Shown here one piece after another: positions 1-9,028 of a stretch of DNA of 64,000 bases. Every line of letters begins with the position of its first letter. The first letter of the stretch is position 1. The stretch spans positions 372,001 to 436,000 of the forward strand of contig NZ_PGDQ01000003.1 in assembly GCF_003073135.1 (NCBI RefSeq), written 5' to 3'. The notes under the pieces are model-generated. The model was given only the letters and a program-made list of their open reading frames with translations. It was not told where the DNA came from and did no database searches. Origin of the DNA: Euzebya rosea (GTDB lineage Bacteria; Actinomycetota; Nitriliruptoria; Euzebyales; Euzebyaceae). A program made the position numbers and the translations under genes.

Positions 1-11
1 ACCTGGAGGCC

Positions 12-722
12 ATGCGGCAGCGTGGGGTGCCCGATCACGTGGGCGTGATCATGGACGGCAACGGTCGCTGGGCCAAGCAGCGAGACCTGCCCCGCACCGA
101 CGGGCACACCCGCGGCGAGGAGGCGCTGTTCGACGCCGTGGAGGGTGCCCTGGAGGTCGGGCTGGAGTGGATGACGGTCTACGCCTTCTCCACCGAGAAC
201 TGGAAGCGGCCCCCGAGCGAGGTCGCATTCATCATGTGGTTCAACCGCGACCTGCTGCTGCGACGGGCCGACGAGCTCGACGCCCGCCAGGTCCGGGTGC
301 GCTTCATCGGCCGCCAGAAGCGACCGATCCCCAGGTCCCTGCTGAAGATCATGGACGAGACCGAACGGCGCACCGCCCACCACCGCCGCCTGACCCTGCA
401 GATCGCGTTCAACTACGGCGGCCGGGCCGAGCTGGTCGACGCCGCCCGCGCCCTGGCCGAGGACGTGAAGGCCGGCCGCCTGCAGCCGGGACGGGTGAAC
501 GAGAAGTCCATCAGCAGCCGGCTGTACAGCCCCGACGCGCCCGACGTCGACCTGCTTGTCCGCACCTCCGGCGAACGACGCCTGTCCAACTTCATGTTGT
601 GGGAGGCCGCGTACGCCGAGCTGGTCTTCGACGACGTGCTGTGGCCCGACTTCCGACGCACCCACCTCTTCGACGCGATCGAGGAGTTCCAGAAGCGGAC
701 CCGACGGTTCGGGGCCGTCTGA
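12..722 (+). CDS. uppS: Isoprenyl (undecaprenyl) diphosphate synthase, cis-prenyltransferase
   Basis: Condenses isopentenyl diphosphate onto an allylic primer with cis geometry to make the polyprenyl carrier lipid for peptidoglycan and other wall polymers; cytosolic, membrane-associated. The family block HVGVIMDGNGRWA lies at residues 9-21, with the metal/diphosphate-binding Asp at residue 15. The C-terminal signature RTSGERRLSNF followed by WEAAYAELVF is intact. Counted from this ATG the protein has 236 residues, slightly short for the family. The frame stays open to the window edge, and the GGAGG at 5-9 is only 2 nt from the ATG, so the true start is probably upstream of the window. In actinobacteria uppS usually lies near recO and glyS; here glyS lies 13.8 kb downstream. 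Function is secure; the start is not. Confidence 0.93.
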   Translation: MRQRGVPDHVGVIMDGNGRWAKQRDLPRTDGHTRGEEALFDAVEGALEVGLEWMTVYAFSTENWKRPPSEVAFIMWFNRDLLLRRADELDARQVRVRFIGRQKRPIPRSLLKIMDETERRTAHHRRLTLQIAFNYGGRAELVDAARALAEDVKAGRLQPGRVNEKSISSRLYSPDAPDVDLLVRTSGERRLSNFMLWEAAYAELVFDDVLWPDFRRTHLFDAIEEFQKRTRRFGAV

Positions 723-788
723 CCCTCCGTGGCCTATGGTTGCCCCGCCCGCCGAGGGGGCGGTGCTGAGGAGCCAAGGAGCAGTCAG

Positions 789-2828
789 GTGAATCCATCG
801 GTCCCGAAGGTGTCGGTCATCGGCATCGTCGTCATGTCGTTCCTGCTGGTGGCGCTCGCGGCGCCACCGGTCCACGCCCAACCCGACGGCACCTGCGCCG
901 CCACCTCGACGACCGACGACGCCGAGGGCGGTGAGCTCGACATCGTGACCTACGGCGCCGCACACCTCTGCGGCAGCGACGCGTTCGCCTTCACCTTCCT
1001 CACCCGCGACGACTGGGCCGACAGCCGGTTCTCCGAGCTCTACGTCCGGATCGACACCGACGGCAACCCCGCCAACGGCTGCAGCGAGGGGGACTACCTG
1101 CTGTACGGCGTCAACCGTGCCGACGACGGCTCCGAGGACGTGCTCGCCGGCGTGTTCGTGTCGCCGTCGTGCGAGCAGGGCGACCTCGAGGCGGTCGGGC
1201 TGGCCACCGTCACCCGGCCCGGCCCCAACGCCATGACGGTGACGATCGACGCCGCGACCATCGGCTCGCCGGCCGTCATCGGGCACTACGGCTCGCTGTC
1301 CAACCCCGGCGAGAACAACTCCACGGCCGACTACGCCCCCGACACGGGTCGGGTCGTGCTGGACACCGGGGCGCTGGCCGACGCCGAGAGCGTGCCCCTG
1401 TGCGTGACCGACCCGACCGGCGACGTCGTCGCTCGCGCGGCCAACGGCACCGAGACCCCGATCGACCGGCCCGCGGCGGACCTCACCGAGGCCTGCGTGG
1501 AGTACGGCGAGGGGTTGGAGCTGTCGGTCAGGTTGCCAGCCATGGACTTCGCGTCCCTCGGGCCGGGCGCCGGACCGGCGGCGCTGCTGGACCTCGACGG
1601 TGACCGCTCGGCGGACCGCATCCTGCGGGCGATCTGGGACGGCGTGGGCTTCGGGGTCCACGTGACCGACCCCGACGGCACGGTCGTCTGCTCGGGGCGC
1701 GCGGTGATCGCCGGCCCGGTGCTGCGTGCCGGGGACCTCGACCCCGCGTGCGTCGACGACGCCGACGGGTTCGGTGTCGGGATCGGCATGGGGGCGCTGG
1801 GCGAGGCCTCCACCGCCATCGTCGACCGGGCCGGGGACGCCGCCTTCGTCGACATCGCCCGTGCGGCGCCGGTCGACGAGGCACGGACCGGCACCCCTCC
1901 CGAGGACATCGACGTCCCCGATCCGGCGGCACGACCGCAGGACGCCGGGCTGCAGCGACTCGCCGGCCCCGCACGCATCGAGACGAGCATCGCCGTCGCC
2001 CAGCAGGCCTGGCCCGACGGGGCCGCGGCCGCGGTGCTGGCACGACAGGACGTCGAGGCCGACGCGCTGGCCGGTGCCGCGCTGGCCGCGGCCGTCGACG
2101 GACCGCTGCTGCTGACGCCGAGGACGGGCCTGACGTCGGCCGTCGCGACCGAGCTGCGTCGCCTGCTGCCGGAGGGTGGGCGCGTCTACGTCCTCGGTGG
2201 TGTCGCGGCCCTCGCCGAGGACGTCGTCGCCGACGTCCAGCAGCTCGGCTTCGGGACCGTGCGCCTGGCCGGTGCGTCACGGATCGAGACGGCCCTGGCG
2301 ATCTCCAGGGAGGCCGCGGCACGGCTCGGCGAGGTCAGCCACGTGCTCGTGGCCGACGCGTTCGACTTCCCCTGGGCGCTGATGGCCGGCGCGGCCGCAG
2401 GCGCCAGCGACGGCGTGGTCATCACGACCAGCGCCTCCGGGCTGTCCGACGCCGCCCGGGTGTTCCTCGCCGAACACCCCGACGCCACCGTCACCGCGGT
2501 CGGACCGGCTGCCTCGACCGCCCTCCCGGAGGCCCGCTCGATCGATGGGACCGACGCCTACGACACCTCCGTGCTGCTTGCGCGCGAGTTCTTCCCCGAC
2601 GCCACCCGCGTCGGCGTGGCCAGCGGCGAACGTTTCCCCGACGGACTGGGTGGCGGCGCGTTCAGCGCGTCGCTGGACATGCCGTTGCTGCTGACGCCCG
2701 GGGACACCCTGGCCACCGCCGTGTCGAGCCACCTCGGCAACGGCACCTGGAACGAGATATGGATGATGGGCGGCGAGGCAGCCCTGGCCGCCGACGTGGA
2801 GGCATCGCTCGACGCGTTCGTGGACTGA
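789..2828 (+). CDS. Secreted protein with C-terminal cell-wall-binding repeat 2 (CWB2) domain
   Basis: Predicted exported surface protein of 679 residues. I chose the GTG at 789 because AAGGAG lies at 776-781, 7 nt upstream, and the product then opens with a Sec signal peptide ending near the sequence VHAQP. Residues about 30-390 form an Asp-rich region that I do not recognise. It has short stretches such as DTDGNPANGC and DLDGDRSADRI that resemble calcium-binding loops. The last 290 residues contain three CWB2 units, each opening with a pattern like RLAGPARIETS and carrying motifs such as YVLGG and MMGGEAAL. CWB2 repeats attach clostridial and actinobacterial surface proteins non-covalently to wall polymers. 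The start is 66 nt after uppS. The role of the N-terminal domain is unknown. Confidence 0.85.
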   Translation: MNPSVPKVSVIGIVVMSFLLVALAAPPVHAQPDGTCAATSTTDDAEGGELDIVTYGAAHLCGSDAFAFTFLTRDDWADSRFSELYVRIDTDGNPANGCSEGDYLLYGVNRADDGSEDVLAGVFVSPSCEQGDLEAVGLATVTRPGPNAMTVTIDAATIGSPAVIGHYGSLSNPGENNSTADYAPDTGRVVLDTGALADAESVPLCVTDPTGDVVARAANGTETPIDRPAADLTEACVEYGEGLELSVRLPAMDFASLGPGAGPAALLDLDGDRSADRILRAIWDGVGFGVHVTDPDGTVVCSGRAVIAGPVLRAGDLDPACVDDADGFGVGIGMGALGEASTAIVDRAGDAAFVDIARAAPVDEARTGTPPEDIDVPDPAARPQDAGLQRLAGPARIETSIAVAQQAWPDGAAAAVLARQDVEADALAGAALAAAVDGPLLLTPRTGLTSAVATELRRLLPEGGRVYVLGGVAALAEDVVADVQQLGFGTVRLAGASRIETALAISREAAARLGEVSHVLVADAFDFPWALMAGAAAGASDGVVITTSASGLSDAARVFLAEHPDATVTAVGPAASTALPEARSIDGTDAYDTSVLLAREFFPDATRVGVASGERFPDGLGGGAFSASLDMPLLLTPGDTLATAVSSHLGNGTWNEIWMMGGEAALAADVEASLDAFVD

Positions 2829-2862
2829 CGCCGGTCGTCCCGGCGCCAACGCCGGTTCACCC

Positions 2863-4338
2863 TCAGGTCAGCGGCGTCATCAGCTGGTCGACCGGGGCGT
2901 ACTCGTCGCTCAGCACCATGCCGTCGCCGACGAACTCGTCCACGTCGGCACCGGTGATGACGATGTCGTCGTCATCGGTGTCCAGCGCATGCCGGGCGAC
3001 CGCGTCGACGTCGATGGGCACGTCGGCGGCGACCATGATGAAGTTGCCGCCCTCGCGGGTGGCGATCCGCTCGGGCGGGGCGATCACCGCGACGTGCGCG
3101 AAGACCGCCTGCAGCGTCGCGGCCTCGGACCGGGCGAAGCCCAGGTTGCCGTAGTCGATCAGGTTGATCGCGTAGACCCCGTCGGGGCGCAGGACGCGCT
3201 GCACGTCCTCCAGCAGCTCCACGGTGGTCAGGTGCCACGGGACCGCCTGGCCGCCGAACGCATCGCCGATGACCAGGTCGTAGGCGCCGTCGGGCTCGGC
3301 CTGCAGGTTGATGCGGGCGTCGCCGGTGACGGCCTGCAGGTCCTCGCTGAGGTCCAGGCCGAGCTCCTCCTGCGCCAGGGCGACCATCGCGTCGTCCAGC
3401 TCCAGCACCCGCGAGAACGTCCCCGGACGAGTGACCTCCAGGTACTGGGGCAACGAGAACCCGCCGCCGCCGATGTGCAGCACGTCCAGCGGCTCGCCGG
3501 GCGGGCGGAAGGTCTCCAGCACGTGGGCCATGCCCTGGGCGTAGCTGAACTCCAGGTGGGTCGGATCCTCGAGGTCGACGTAGGAGTGGCGCAGCTGGTC
3601 GAGCACGAGCAGCCGGCCGGTCGGACGGTCGGGGTCGACGCTGACCGACGCGCAGAAGTAGGCGCTCTCCAGCTGACAGGGGGAGCCGATCAGCTGGCTG
3701 AGCGCCCCCGACCCCAACGCCAGGACCACGGCCGCAGCGATCAACGTGGGGTTGTTGCTCTCCTTGTGGAGGTAGGGCCACAGGACCAGCCCGGAGAGGA
3801 TCAGCGCACCGCCCACCCCGTAGATGATCGGTGGGGTCGGGGCGGTCGCCACGAGCAGGAAACCCGTCACGAACGTGCCGAACAACCCGCCGATCGTGCC
3901 GAGCGCCGACAGCCAGCCGACGACGGCGCCGGTTTCCTCCAGGCTGCTCAGCTGCAGCTTCACCACGGTCGGGGATACCGCCGACAGGATCGCGGAGGGC
4001 AGGAAGAACCCGACGGTGGCCAGCAGCACGATCGCGACGGGCCCCGACCCCAGGCCGGCGTTGCCGAACACCCGGACGAGGGGGAGGGACGCGACGCCGA
4101 AGGCGCCACCGACGATCAGCATCGGGGCCAGCGTGGTCCGGGGATCGACGCGGTCGGCCAGACGGCCGCCGTACCAGGTGCCGAAGGCGATCCCGGCCAG
4201 GACGACGCCGATGATGCCGGTGAACGTCTCGAGCGTGACCCCCACGTAGGGGGCCAGGAGACGACCGGCGAGGATTTCCAGGACGAGGACGGCGGCGCTC
4301 GTGAAGAAGACGAGGGCACCTGCGAGCAGAGAAGGCAT
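2863..4338 (-). CDS. Fused membrane / spermidine synthase-like protein
   Basis: This 491-residue protein has two parts. The N-terminal half (about residues 1-230) has hydrophobic segments and a major-facilitator-like loop, GGRLADRVDPRTTL. The C-terminal half (about 250-480) has the spermidine synthase/methyltransferase fold: the glycine-rich HIGGGGFSLPQYL, the acidic LELDD strand end and VIGDAFGG. The usual catalytic acidic motif of genuine spermidine synthases is not obvious, so polyamine synthesis should not be assumed. Such membrane-anchored SpeE-like fusions are common in bacteria and poorly characterised. The start is the ATG at 4338; only 27 nt separate it from the divergent DUF2332 gene, so their promoters must overlap. 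The stop is 34 nt from the end of the convergent CWB2 gene. Confidence 0.8.
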   Translation of the reverse strand: MPSLLAGALVFFTSAAVLVLEILAGRLLAPYVGVTLETFTGIIGVVLAGIAFGTWYGGRLADRVDPRTTLAPMLIVGGAFGVASLPLVRVFGNAGLGSGPVAIVLLATVGFFLPSAILSAVSPTVVKLQLSSLEETGAVVGWLSALGTIGGLFGTFVTGFLLVATAPTPPIIYGVGGALILSGLVLWPYLHKESNNPTLIAAAVVLALGSGALSQLIGSPCQLESAYFCASVSVDPDRPTGRLLVLDQLRHSYVDLEDPTHLEFSYAQGMAHVLETFRPPGEPLDVLHIGGGGFSLPQYLEVTRPGTFSRVLELDDAMVALAQEELGLDLSEDLQAVTGDARINLQAEPDGAYDLVIGDAFGGQAVPWHLTTVELLEDVQRVLRPDGVYAINLIDYGNLGFARSEAATLQAVFAHVAVIAPPERIATREGGNFIMVAADVPIDVDAVARHALDTDDDDIVITGADVDEFVGDGMVLSDEYAPVDQLMTPLT

Positions 4339-4365
4339 GCGGTCGCGGATAGTACGTTGACGACG

Positions 4366-5490
4366 ATGACCCTCCCACCGCCGGTCGGTCGGCCGGCCAC
4401 CGAGGCAGATCGGGGACGACTGGTCGCCCGCCTGCGCAACCAGGCGGCGTCCGCCGCCGACCTCGGATCGCCCATGTACGCCACGCTGCTGCGGGGCGCT
4501 GCCACCGACGTCGACCTGGGTGGGCCCTGCTGGCGGGTGATGTCGGCCTACGCCGACCAGCCCGACAGCCAGGCGCTGCCGCTGCGGTTCATGGCCGGGG
4601 TGCATCGCCTGGTGCTCAGGCGGCAGGCGCCAGCGCTCGCCACGTACTACCCGTCGGTCGGCGGCACGGCCGGGGTCGACGGGCTCTGGTCCACCTTCCT
4701 GTCCACCGTCGCCACCCACGCCGACGAGCTGGTCGAGCTGACCGGCCTGGCCTGCCAGACCAACGAGGTCGGCCGTTCCGCCGCCCTCGGCCCGGGCCTG
4801 GCGTGGCTGGCCGCCCAGCACGACCTGCCGCTGCACCACCGCGAGATCGGCACCTCGGCGGGCCTGAACCTGCGCTGGGACGCCTTCCGGTACGGCACCG
4901 CCGACGAGTCGCACACCTGGGGGCCGGCGGACTCGCCGGTGGACCTGGTCGGCCACTGGGCAGATCCCCCGACGGACCTGCCGACGACGGTCGAGGTGGC
5001 CAGCAGGGCGGGCTGTGACCCGAACCTGCTGGATCCCGCGTCACAGGCGGACCGCGAGACGCTCACCGCCGCCGTGTGGGCCGACATGCCCCAGCGACAC
5101 CAACGGCTCAAGGGCGCCCTGGCCCTGGCCGAGGCCATCCCCGCGACCACGACGCGTGCAGGGGCAGGGGAGTGGCTGGCCGACGTGCTGCCCGACCGCC
5201 CCGACGGGTTGACGGTGGTGTCGCACTCCGTCGTCTGGCGCTACCTGCCACCCGCCGAGCAGGACACCGTCGTCGCCCTGCTCGCCGACGTCGGCGCGTC
5301 GGCCACCGCCACGAATCCGCTGGCCTGGCTGCGGCTGGAACCCCGCCCACCCGCGATGGTCTACGACGGCACGCCCTACCCCCTCCTGGCCACGACCTGG
5401 CCGGGCGGTGCCACCGTGGAGCTGGGCCTCGCCCAGGCACACGGCCAGGACCTCCGCTGGGGCCCCCGACCGTTCGTCGTCGACAGCTAG
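4366..5490 (+). CDS. DUF2332 family protein
   Basis: A 374-residue cytosolic protein matching the DUF2332 family of actinobacteria and proteobacteria, which has no established biochemical role. Recognisable features are the central EIGTSAGLNLRWD block (about residues 161-173), the DPAS/DR region and the C-terminal LAWLRLEP stretch. EIGTSAGLNL resembles the nucleotide-binding loop of class I methyltransferases, but that is inference. No signal peptide or membrane segment is visible. The start is the ATG at 4366, divergent from the spermidine-synthase-like gene; a TTG at 4357 is an in-frame alternative. The stop is 12 nt before deoC, so it may be the first gene of the deoC run. Confidence 0.75.
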   Translation: MTLPPPVGRPATEADRGRLVARLRNQAASAADLGSPMYATLLRGAATDVDLGGPCWRVMSAYADQPDSQALPLRFMAGVHRLVLRRQAPALATYYPSVGGTAGVDGLWSTFLSTVATHADELVELTGLACQTNEVGRSAALGPGLAWLAAQHDLPLHHREIGTSAGLNLRWDAFRYGTADESHTWGPADSPVDLVGHWADPPTDLPTTVEVASRAGCDPNLLDPASQADRETLTAAVWADMPQRHQRLKGALALAEAIPATTTRAGAGEWLADVLPDRPDGLTVVSHSVVWRYLPPAEQDTVVALLADVGASATATNPLAWLRLEPRPPAMVYDGTPYPLLATTWPGGATVELGLAQAHGQDLRWGPRPFVVDS

Positions 5491-5502
5491 CATCGAGCAG
5501 CG

Positions 5503-6474
5503 ATGACGACCCTCCTTCCCCCAGGCCTGGAGAGCGTTCCCGAGCCGACCGCCACCGACGCCCAGCTGCGTCGGTTCCTCCACGGCCTCCCCGGCGTCGA
5601 CCAGGTCGGCGCCGAGGCCCGAGTGGCCCAGCTCGCGACGCGCTCGATCAAGAACGAGTCCAAGGACTGGGCGCTCGACCTGATCATCCGCATGATCGAC
5701 CTGACCACGCTGGAGGGTGCCGACACCCCCGGCAAGGTCACCTCGCTCGCGCGGAAGGGCCTGCGCCCCGACCCCGACGACCCGACCTGCCCGCCGGTCG
5801 CGGCCATCTGCGTGTATCCCGACATGGTCGCCGACGTCGCCCGCATCACCGCCGGCAGCTCGGTCAGGGTCGCGGCGGTCGCCACGGCCTTCCCCGCAGG
5901 CCGCGCCGCCATGGACGTGAAGCTGGCCGACACCCGCCAGGCCGTCGCCGACGGGGCCCACGAGATCGACATGGTGATCGATCGTGGCGCCTTCCTGTCC
6001 GGACGCTACGGCAAGGTGCTCGAGGAGATCGTCGCCGTGCGCGAGGCCTGCGGCACCGGCCCCGACCGGGCCCACCTCAAGGTCATCCTGGAGACCGGCG
6101 AGCTGGCGACGCTCGACAACGTCCGGCGGGCGTCGGTCCTGGCCATGATCGGCGGGGCCGACTTCATCAAGACCTCCACGGGCAAGGTAGCGCCCGCCTC
6201 CACGCGACCAGTGACCATGGTGATGTTGCAGGCGGTCGTGGACTTCCGCGCCGCCACCGGCACCCAGGTCGGCGTGAAGTCCGCCGGCGGCATCCGTTCC
6301 TCCAAGGACGCCATCCGCTACCTCGTGCTGGTCAACGAGACCGCCGGGCCGGACTGGCTGACCCCCGACTGGTTCCGCTACGGCGCCTCCAGCCTGCTCA
6401 ACGACGTGCTGCTCCAGCGTCGGCGCCGGACCTCCGGTGTCTACGAGGGCCACGACTACGTCACCCTCGACTAG
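5503..6474 (+). CDS. deoC: Deoxyribose-phosphate aldolase
   Basis: Class I aldolase cleaving 2-deoxyribose 5-phosphate to acetaldehyde and glyceraldehyde 3-phosphate in deoxynucleoside catabolism. The Schiff-base lysine lies in ADFIKTSTGK (Lys near residue 223). The second active-site lysine lies in GVKSAGGI (near 259). The first conserved Asp motif, IDLTTLEG, is also present. At 323 residues it is longer than the E. coli-type enzyme (about 250-260), mainly through about 60 N-terminal residues; this longer form is typical of actinobacteria. Two aldehyde dehydrogenase genes follow, the first only 9 nt away. That context suggests the acetaldehyde released is oxidised further. Confidence 0.95.
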   Translation: MTTLLPPGLESVPEPTATDAQLRRFLHGLPGVDQVGAEARVAQLATRSIKNESKDWALDLIIRMIDLTTLEGADTPGKVTSLARKGLRPDPDDPTCPPVAAICVYPDMVADVARITAGSSVRVAAVATAFPAGRAAMDVKLADTRQAVADGAHEIDMVIDRGAFLSGRYGKVLEEIVAVREACGTGPDRAHLKVILETGELATLDNVRRASVLAMIGGADFIKTSTGKVAPASTRPVTMVMLQAVVDFRAATGTQVGVKSAGGIRSSKDAIRYLVLVNETAGPDWLTPDWFRYGASSLLNDVLLQRRRRTSGVYEGHDYVTLD

Positions 6475-6483
6475 GGGACCCAC

Positions 6484-7953
6484 ATGACCGACACCACCGA
6501 GCCGACCGCACCCAGCGGCGGGTTCGCCTACGCCCCGGCCCCACAGGCCACCGACGTGGTCGACATCCGCTCCTCCTACGGGCTGTTCATCGACGGCGAG
6601 TTCGTCGCCCCCGAGGGCGACGGGTTCCGCAAGACCGTCAACCCCGCCACCGAGGAGGTGCTGGCCGAGGTCGCCGACGCCTCGCCGGCCGACGTCCAGC
6701 GTGCCGTTGCGGCCGCCCGTCGGGCCCAGACCGAGGTGTGGGGCCCGATGCCCGGCAGCGAACGGGCCAAGTACCTGTACCGGATCGCCCGGCTGATCGC
6801 CGAGCGCAGCCGCGAGCTGGCGGTGCTGGAGACCATCGACAACGGCAAGCCGATCCGCGAGTCGCGCGACAGCGACCTGCCGCTGGTCAGCGCCCACTTC
6901 TTCTACTACGCCGGCTGGGCCGACAAGCTCGGGTACGCCGGCTACGGCCCGGACCCCAAGCCGCTCGGCGTGGCCGGCCAGATCATCCCGTGGAACTTCC
7001 CGCTGCTCATGGCCGCGTGGAAGCTGGCCCCGGCGCTGGCGACCGGCAACACCGTGGTGCTCAAGCCTGCCGAGACCACCCCGCTGACCGCGTTGCACCT
7101 CGCGGAGATCATCCAGCAGGCCGACCTGCCGCCGGGTGTGGTCAACATCGTCACCGGCGCGGGCGAGACCGGGCAGGCGCTCGTCGACGCCGACGTCGAC
7201 AAGGTGGCGTTCACCGGCTCGACCGCCGTGGGCAAGGCCATCCAGCGGTCCGTCGCCGGAACGGCCAAGTCGTTGACCCTCGAGCTCGGCGGCAAGGCGG
7301 CCAACATCGTCTTCGACGACGCGCCGCTGGACCAGGCGATCGAGGGCATCGTCAACGGCATCTTCTTCAACCAGGGCCACGTCTGCTGCGCCGGCAGCCG
7401 GCTGCTCGTGCAGGAGTCCATCGCCGAACCCCTCATGGAGCGGTTGCGGACCCGACTGTCCACCCTGCGCCTGGGCGATCCGATGGACAAGAACACCGAC
7501 ATCGGTGCGATCAACTCCGCTGAGCAGCTCGAGCGCATCACCGCGCTGGCCTCGGCAGGGGAGGAGGAGGGGGCCACCCGGTGGTCACCCGCCTGTGACC
7601 TGCCCGACCGCGGCTACTGGTTCCCGCCGACGATCTTCTCCGATGCCAGCCAGTCCATGCGGATCGCCCGCGAGGAGATCTTCGGGCCGGTCCTGACGAC
7701 CATGACCTTCCGCACGCCCGACGAGGCCGTGGCCAAGGCCAACAACACCCCCTACGGCCTGTCCGCCGGGGTGTGGACCGACAAGGGCAGCCGGATCCTG
7801 TGGATGGCCCAGCAGCTCAAGGCCGGCGTCGTCTGGTCCAACACGTTCAACCGGTTCGACCCGACCAGCCCGTTCGGCGGCTACAAGGAGTCGGGCTTCG
7901 GTCGCGAGGGCGGCCGCCAGGGGCTGGCCCCCTACCTCGAGGTGACGATCTGA
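6484..7953 (+). CDS. Aldehyde dehydrogenase, full length
   Basis: NAD(P)-dependent aldehyde dehydrogenase of 489 residues with every catalytic element. Present are the cofactor-binding PWNFPLLMAAWKLAPAL stretch, Lys in VLKPAETTP, the FTGSTAVGK loop, the general-base Glu in LELGGKA (about residue 267) and the nucleophilic Cys in GHVCCAGSR (about 301-302). It follows deoC by 9 nt and is translationally coupled to a shortened paralogue. Oxidation of acetaldehyde from the DeoC reaction is the likely role, inferred from position. The substrate cannot be read from sequence. Confidence 0.92.
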   Translation: MTDTTEPTAPSGGFAYAPAPQATDVVDIRSSYGLFIDGEFVAPEGDGFRKTVNPATEEVLAEVADASPADVQRAVAAARRAQTEVWGPMPGSERAKYLYRIARLIAERSRELAVLETIDNGKPIRESRDSDLPLVSAHFFYYAGWADKLGYAGYGPDPKPLGVAGQIIPWNFPLLMAAWKLAPALATGNTVVLKPAETTPLTALHLAEIIQQADLPPGVVNIVTGAGETGQALVDADVDKVAFTGSTAVGKAIQRSVAGTAKSLTLELGGKAANIVFDDAPLDQAIEGIVNGIFFNQGHVCCAGSRLLVQESIAEPLMERLRTRLSTLRLGDPMDKNTDIGAINSAEQLERITALASAGEEEGATRWSPACDLPDRGYWFPPTIFSDASQSMRIAREEIFGPVLTTMTFRTPDEAVAKANNTPYGLSAGVWTDKGSRILWMAQQLKAGVVWSNTFNRFDPTSPFGGYKESGFGREGGRQGLAPYLEVTI

Positions 7954-8843
7954 TGCCCGACAACACGACGTCGACCGGCCGAGTGTCGGTGGCGAAGACC
8001 CACAAGCTCTACATCGGTGGGGCCTTCCCCCGCTCGGAGTCCGGCCGCACCTACGAGGCGACGACGGCAGACGGCACGTTCCTGGCCAACATCGCCATGG
8101 GCAGCCGAAAGGACGTCCGCGACGCCGTGTCGGCCGCCTGGAAGGCCGTCGACGGCTGGGCCGGACGAACCGCCTACAACCGTGGCCAGATCCTGTACCG
8201 CATCGCGGAGGTCATCGAGGGGCGGCGCGACCAGTTCACCGCCGACGTGGCTGCCGCCGAGGGCCTGTCCCGCGACGCAGCCGCGCGCGAGGTCGACGCG
8301 GCCATCGATCGGTGGGTCTGGTACGCCGGCTGGACCGACAAGATCGCCCAGGTCTTCGGCAACGCCAACCCGGTTGCCGGCCCGTACTTCAACGTGTCGA
8401 CCCCCGAGCCCACCGGGGTCGTCGCGGTGATCGCGCCGCAGGAGTCCAGCCTGCTCGGACTGGTCAGCACCATCGCCCCAGCCCTGGCCGGCGGCAACGT
8501 CGTGGTCGCCGTCGCCAGCCAGCAGCGGCCGATCCCGGCGGTCACGCTGTCGGAGGTCCTGGCCACCAGCGACGTTCCCGCGGGGGTCGTCAACGTGCTG
8601 ACCGGGCACACCGACGAGCTGGCCCCGGTGCTGGCCAGCCACATGGATGTCGGCGCCATCGACCTGACCGGCGCATCGCCGGAGCAGGCCGTCGACCTGC
8701 TGCAGGCGGCCGCGGGGTCGACCACGCGCATCGTCGCGCGACCCTCGACAGTCACTAGTGAGGCATGGCACACTCCGGCGACGACGGCGCGCTTGCGGGG
8801 CGCGCTCGAGGTCAAGACCGTCTGGCATCCGGCCGGCGTCTGA
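7953..8843 (+). CDS. Truncated aldehyde dehydrogenase-like protein (cofactor-domain part only)
   Basis: A 296-residue ALDH-fold protein whose ATG overlaps the TGA of the full-length ALDH (TGATG at 7951-7955), so the two are translationally coupled. It keeps the N-terminal and cofactor-domain blocks: YIGGAFPRSESG, AYNRGQILYRIAEV, PTGVVAVIAPQESSL and PAGVVNVLTG. The place of the base motif LELGG reads AIDLTGASPEQ, and the protein ends after about 40 more residues. The whole catalytic-cysteine domain is therefore absent. The usual proline-tryptophan-asparagine of the cofactor loop is also changed to PQESS. It should not be an active dehydrogenase and may be a structural or regulatory partner. 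The reading frame is clean, so it does not look like a fresh pseudogene. Confidence 0.8.
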   Translation: MPDNTTSTGRVSVAKTHKLYIGGAFPRSESGRTYEATTADGTFLANIAMGSRKDVRDAVSAAWKAVDGWAGRTAYNRGQILYRIAEVIEGRRDQFTADVAAAEGLSRDAAAREVDAAIDRWVWYAGWTDKIAQVFGNANPVAGPYFNVSTPEPTGVVAVIAPQESSLLGLVSTIAPALAGGNVVVAVASQQRPIPAVTLSEVLATSDVPAGVVNVLTGHTDELAPVLASHMDVGAIDLTGASPEQAVDLLQAAAGSTTRIVARPSTVTSEAWHTPATTARLRGALEVKTVWHPAGV

Positions 8844-8849
8844 CCCTGT

Positions 8850-8875
8850 TTCGGTGGTGTTAAGAACCACCCGAA
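8850..8875 (+). terminator. Imperfect hairpin after the deoC-ALDH run
   Basis: A nine-pair stem with one bulged base, arms 8850-8858 and 8866-8875, starts 6 nt after the half-ALDH stop. There is no U tract. It is a plausible 3' end for the deoC operon, but only a weak one. The remaining sequence up to 9028 would hold the aapJ promoter; I see no unambiguous promoter hexamers there. Confidence 0.35.
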
Positions 8876-9028
8876 GCAGACCAATGCCATTGCCAATGAC
8901 CGCAGTAGTAGCTATGGTCCTCGCGGCTGGTCGGACCTGTCCGATCGCACATGTACGCGGGGAGCGAGGCACGAACTGCGACGCTCAACCCACCCCGTAC
9001 CCGCACACCTCACGAAGGAGTCGATGCG

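Noticed and set aside
2863-4338. Genuine spermidine synthase
   Set aside because: The catalytic acidic motif is not evident and the protein carries a large membrane part. Only the fold is claimed.
5041-7380. Long open frame of 779 codons on the minus strand opposite deoC and the ALDH
   Set aside because: It is low in complexity, has Gly/Val/Arg-rich translation and no recognisable domain. It is antisense to clearly conserved enzymes and is typical of GC-rich shadow frames.
5503-8843. Bacterial microcompartment locus around deoC and two aldehyde dehydrogenases
   Set aside because: There are no shell-protein genes, and the ALDH proteins carry no obvious encapsulation peptide.
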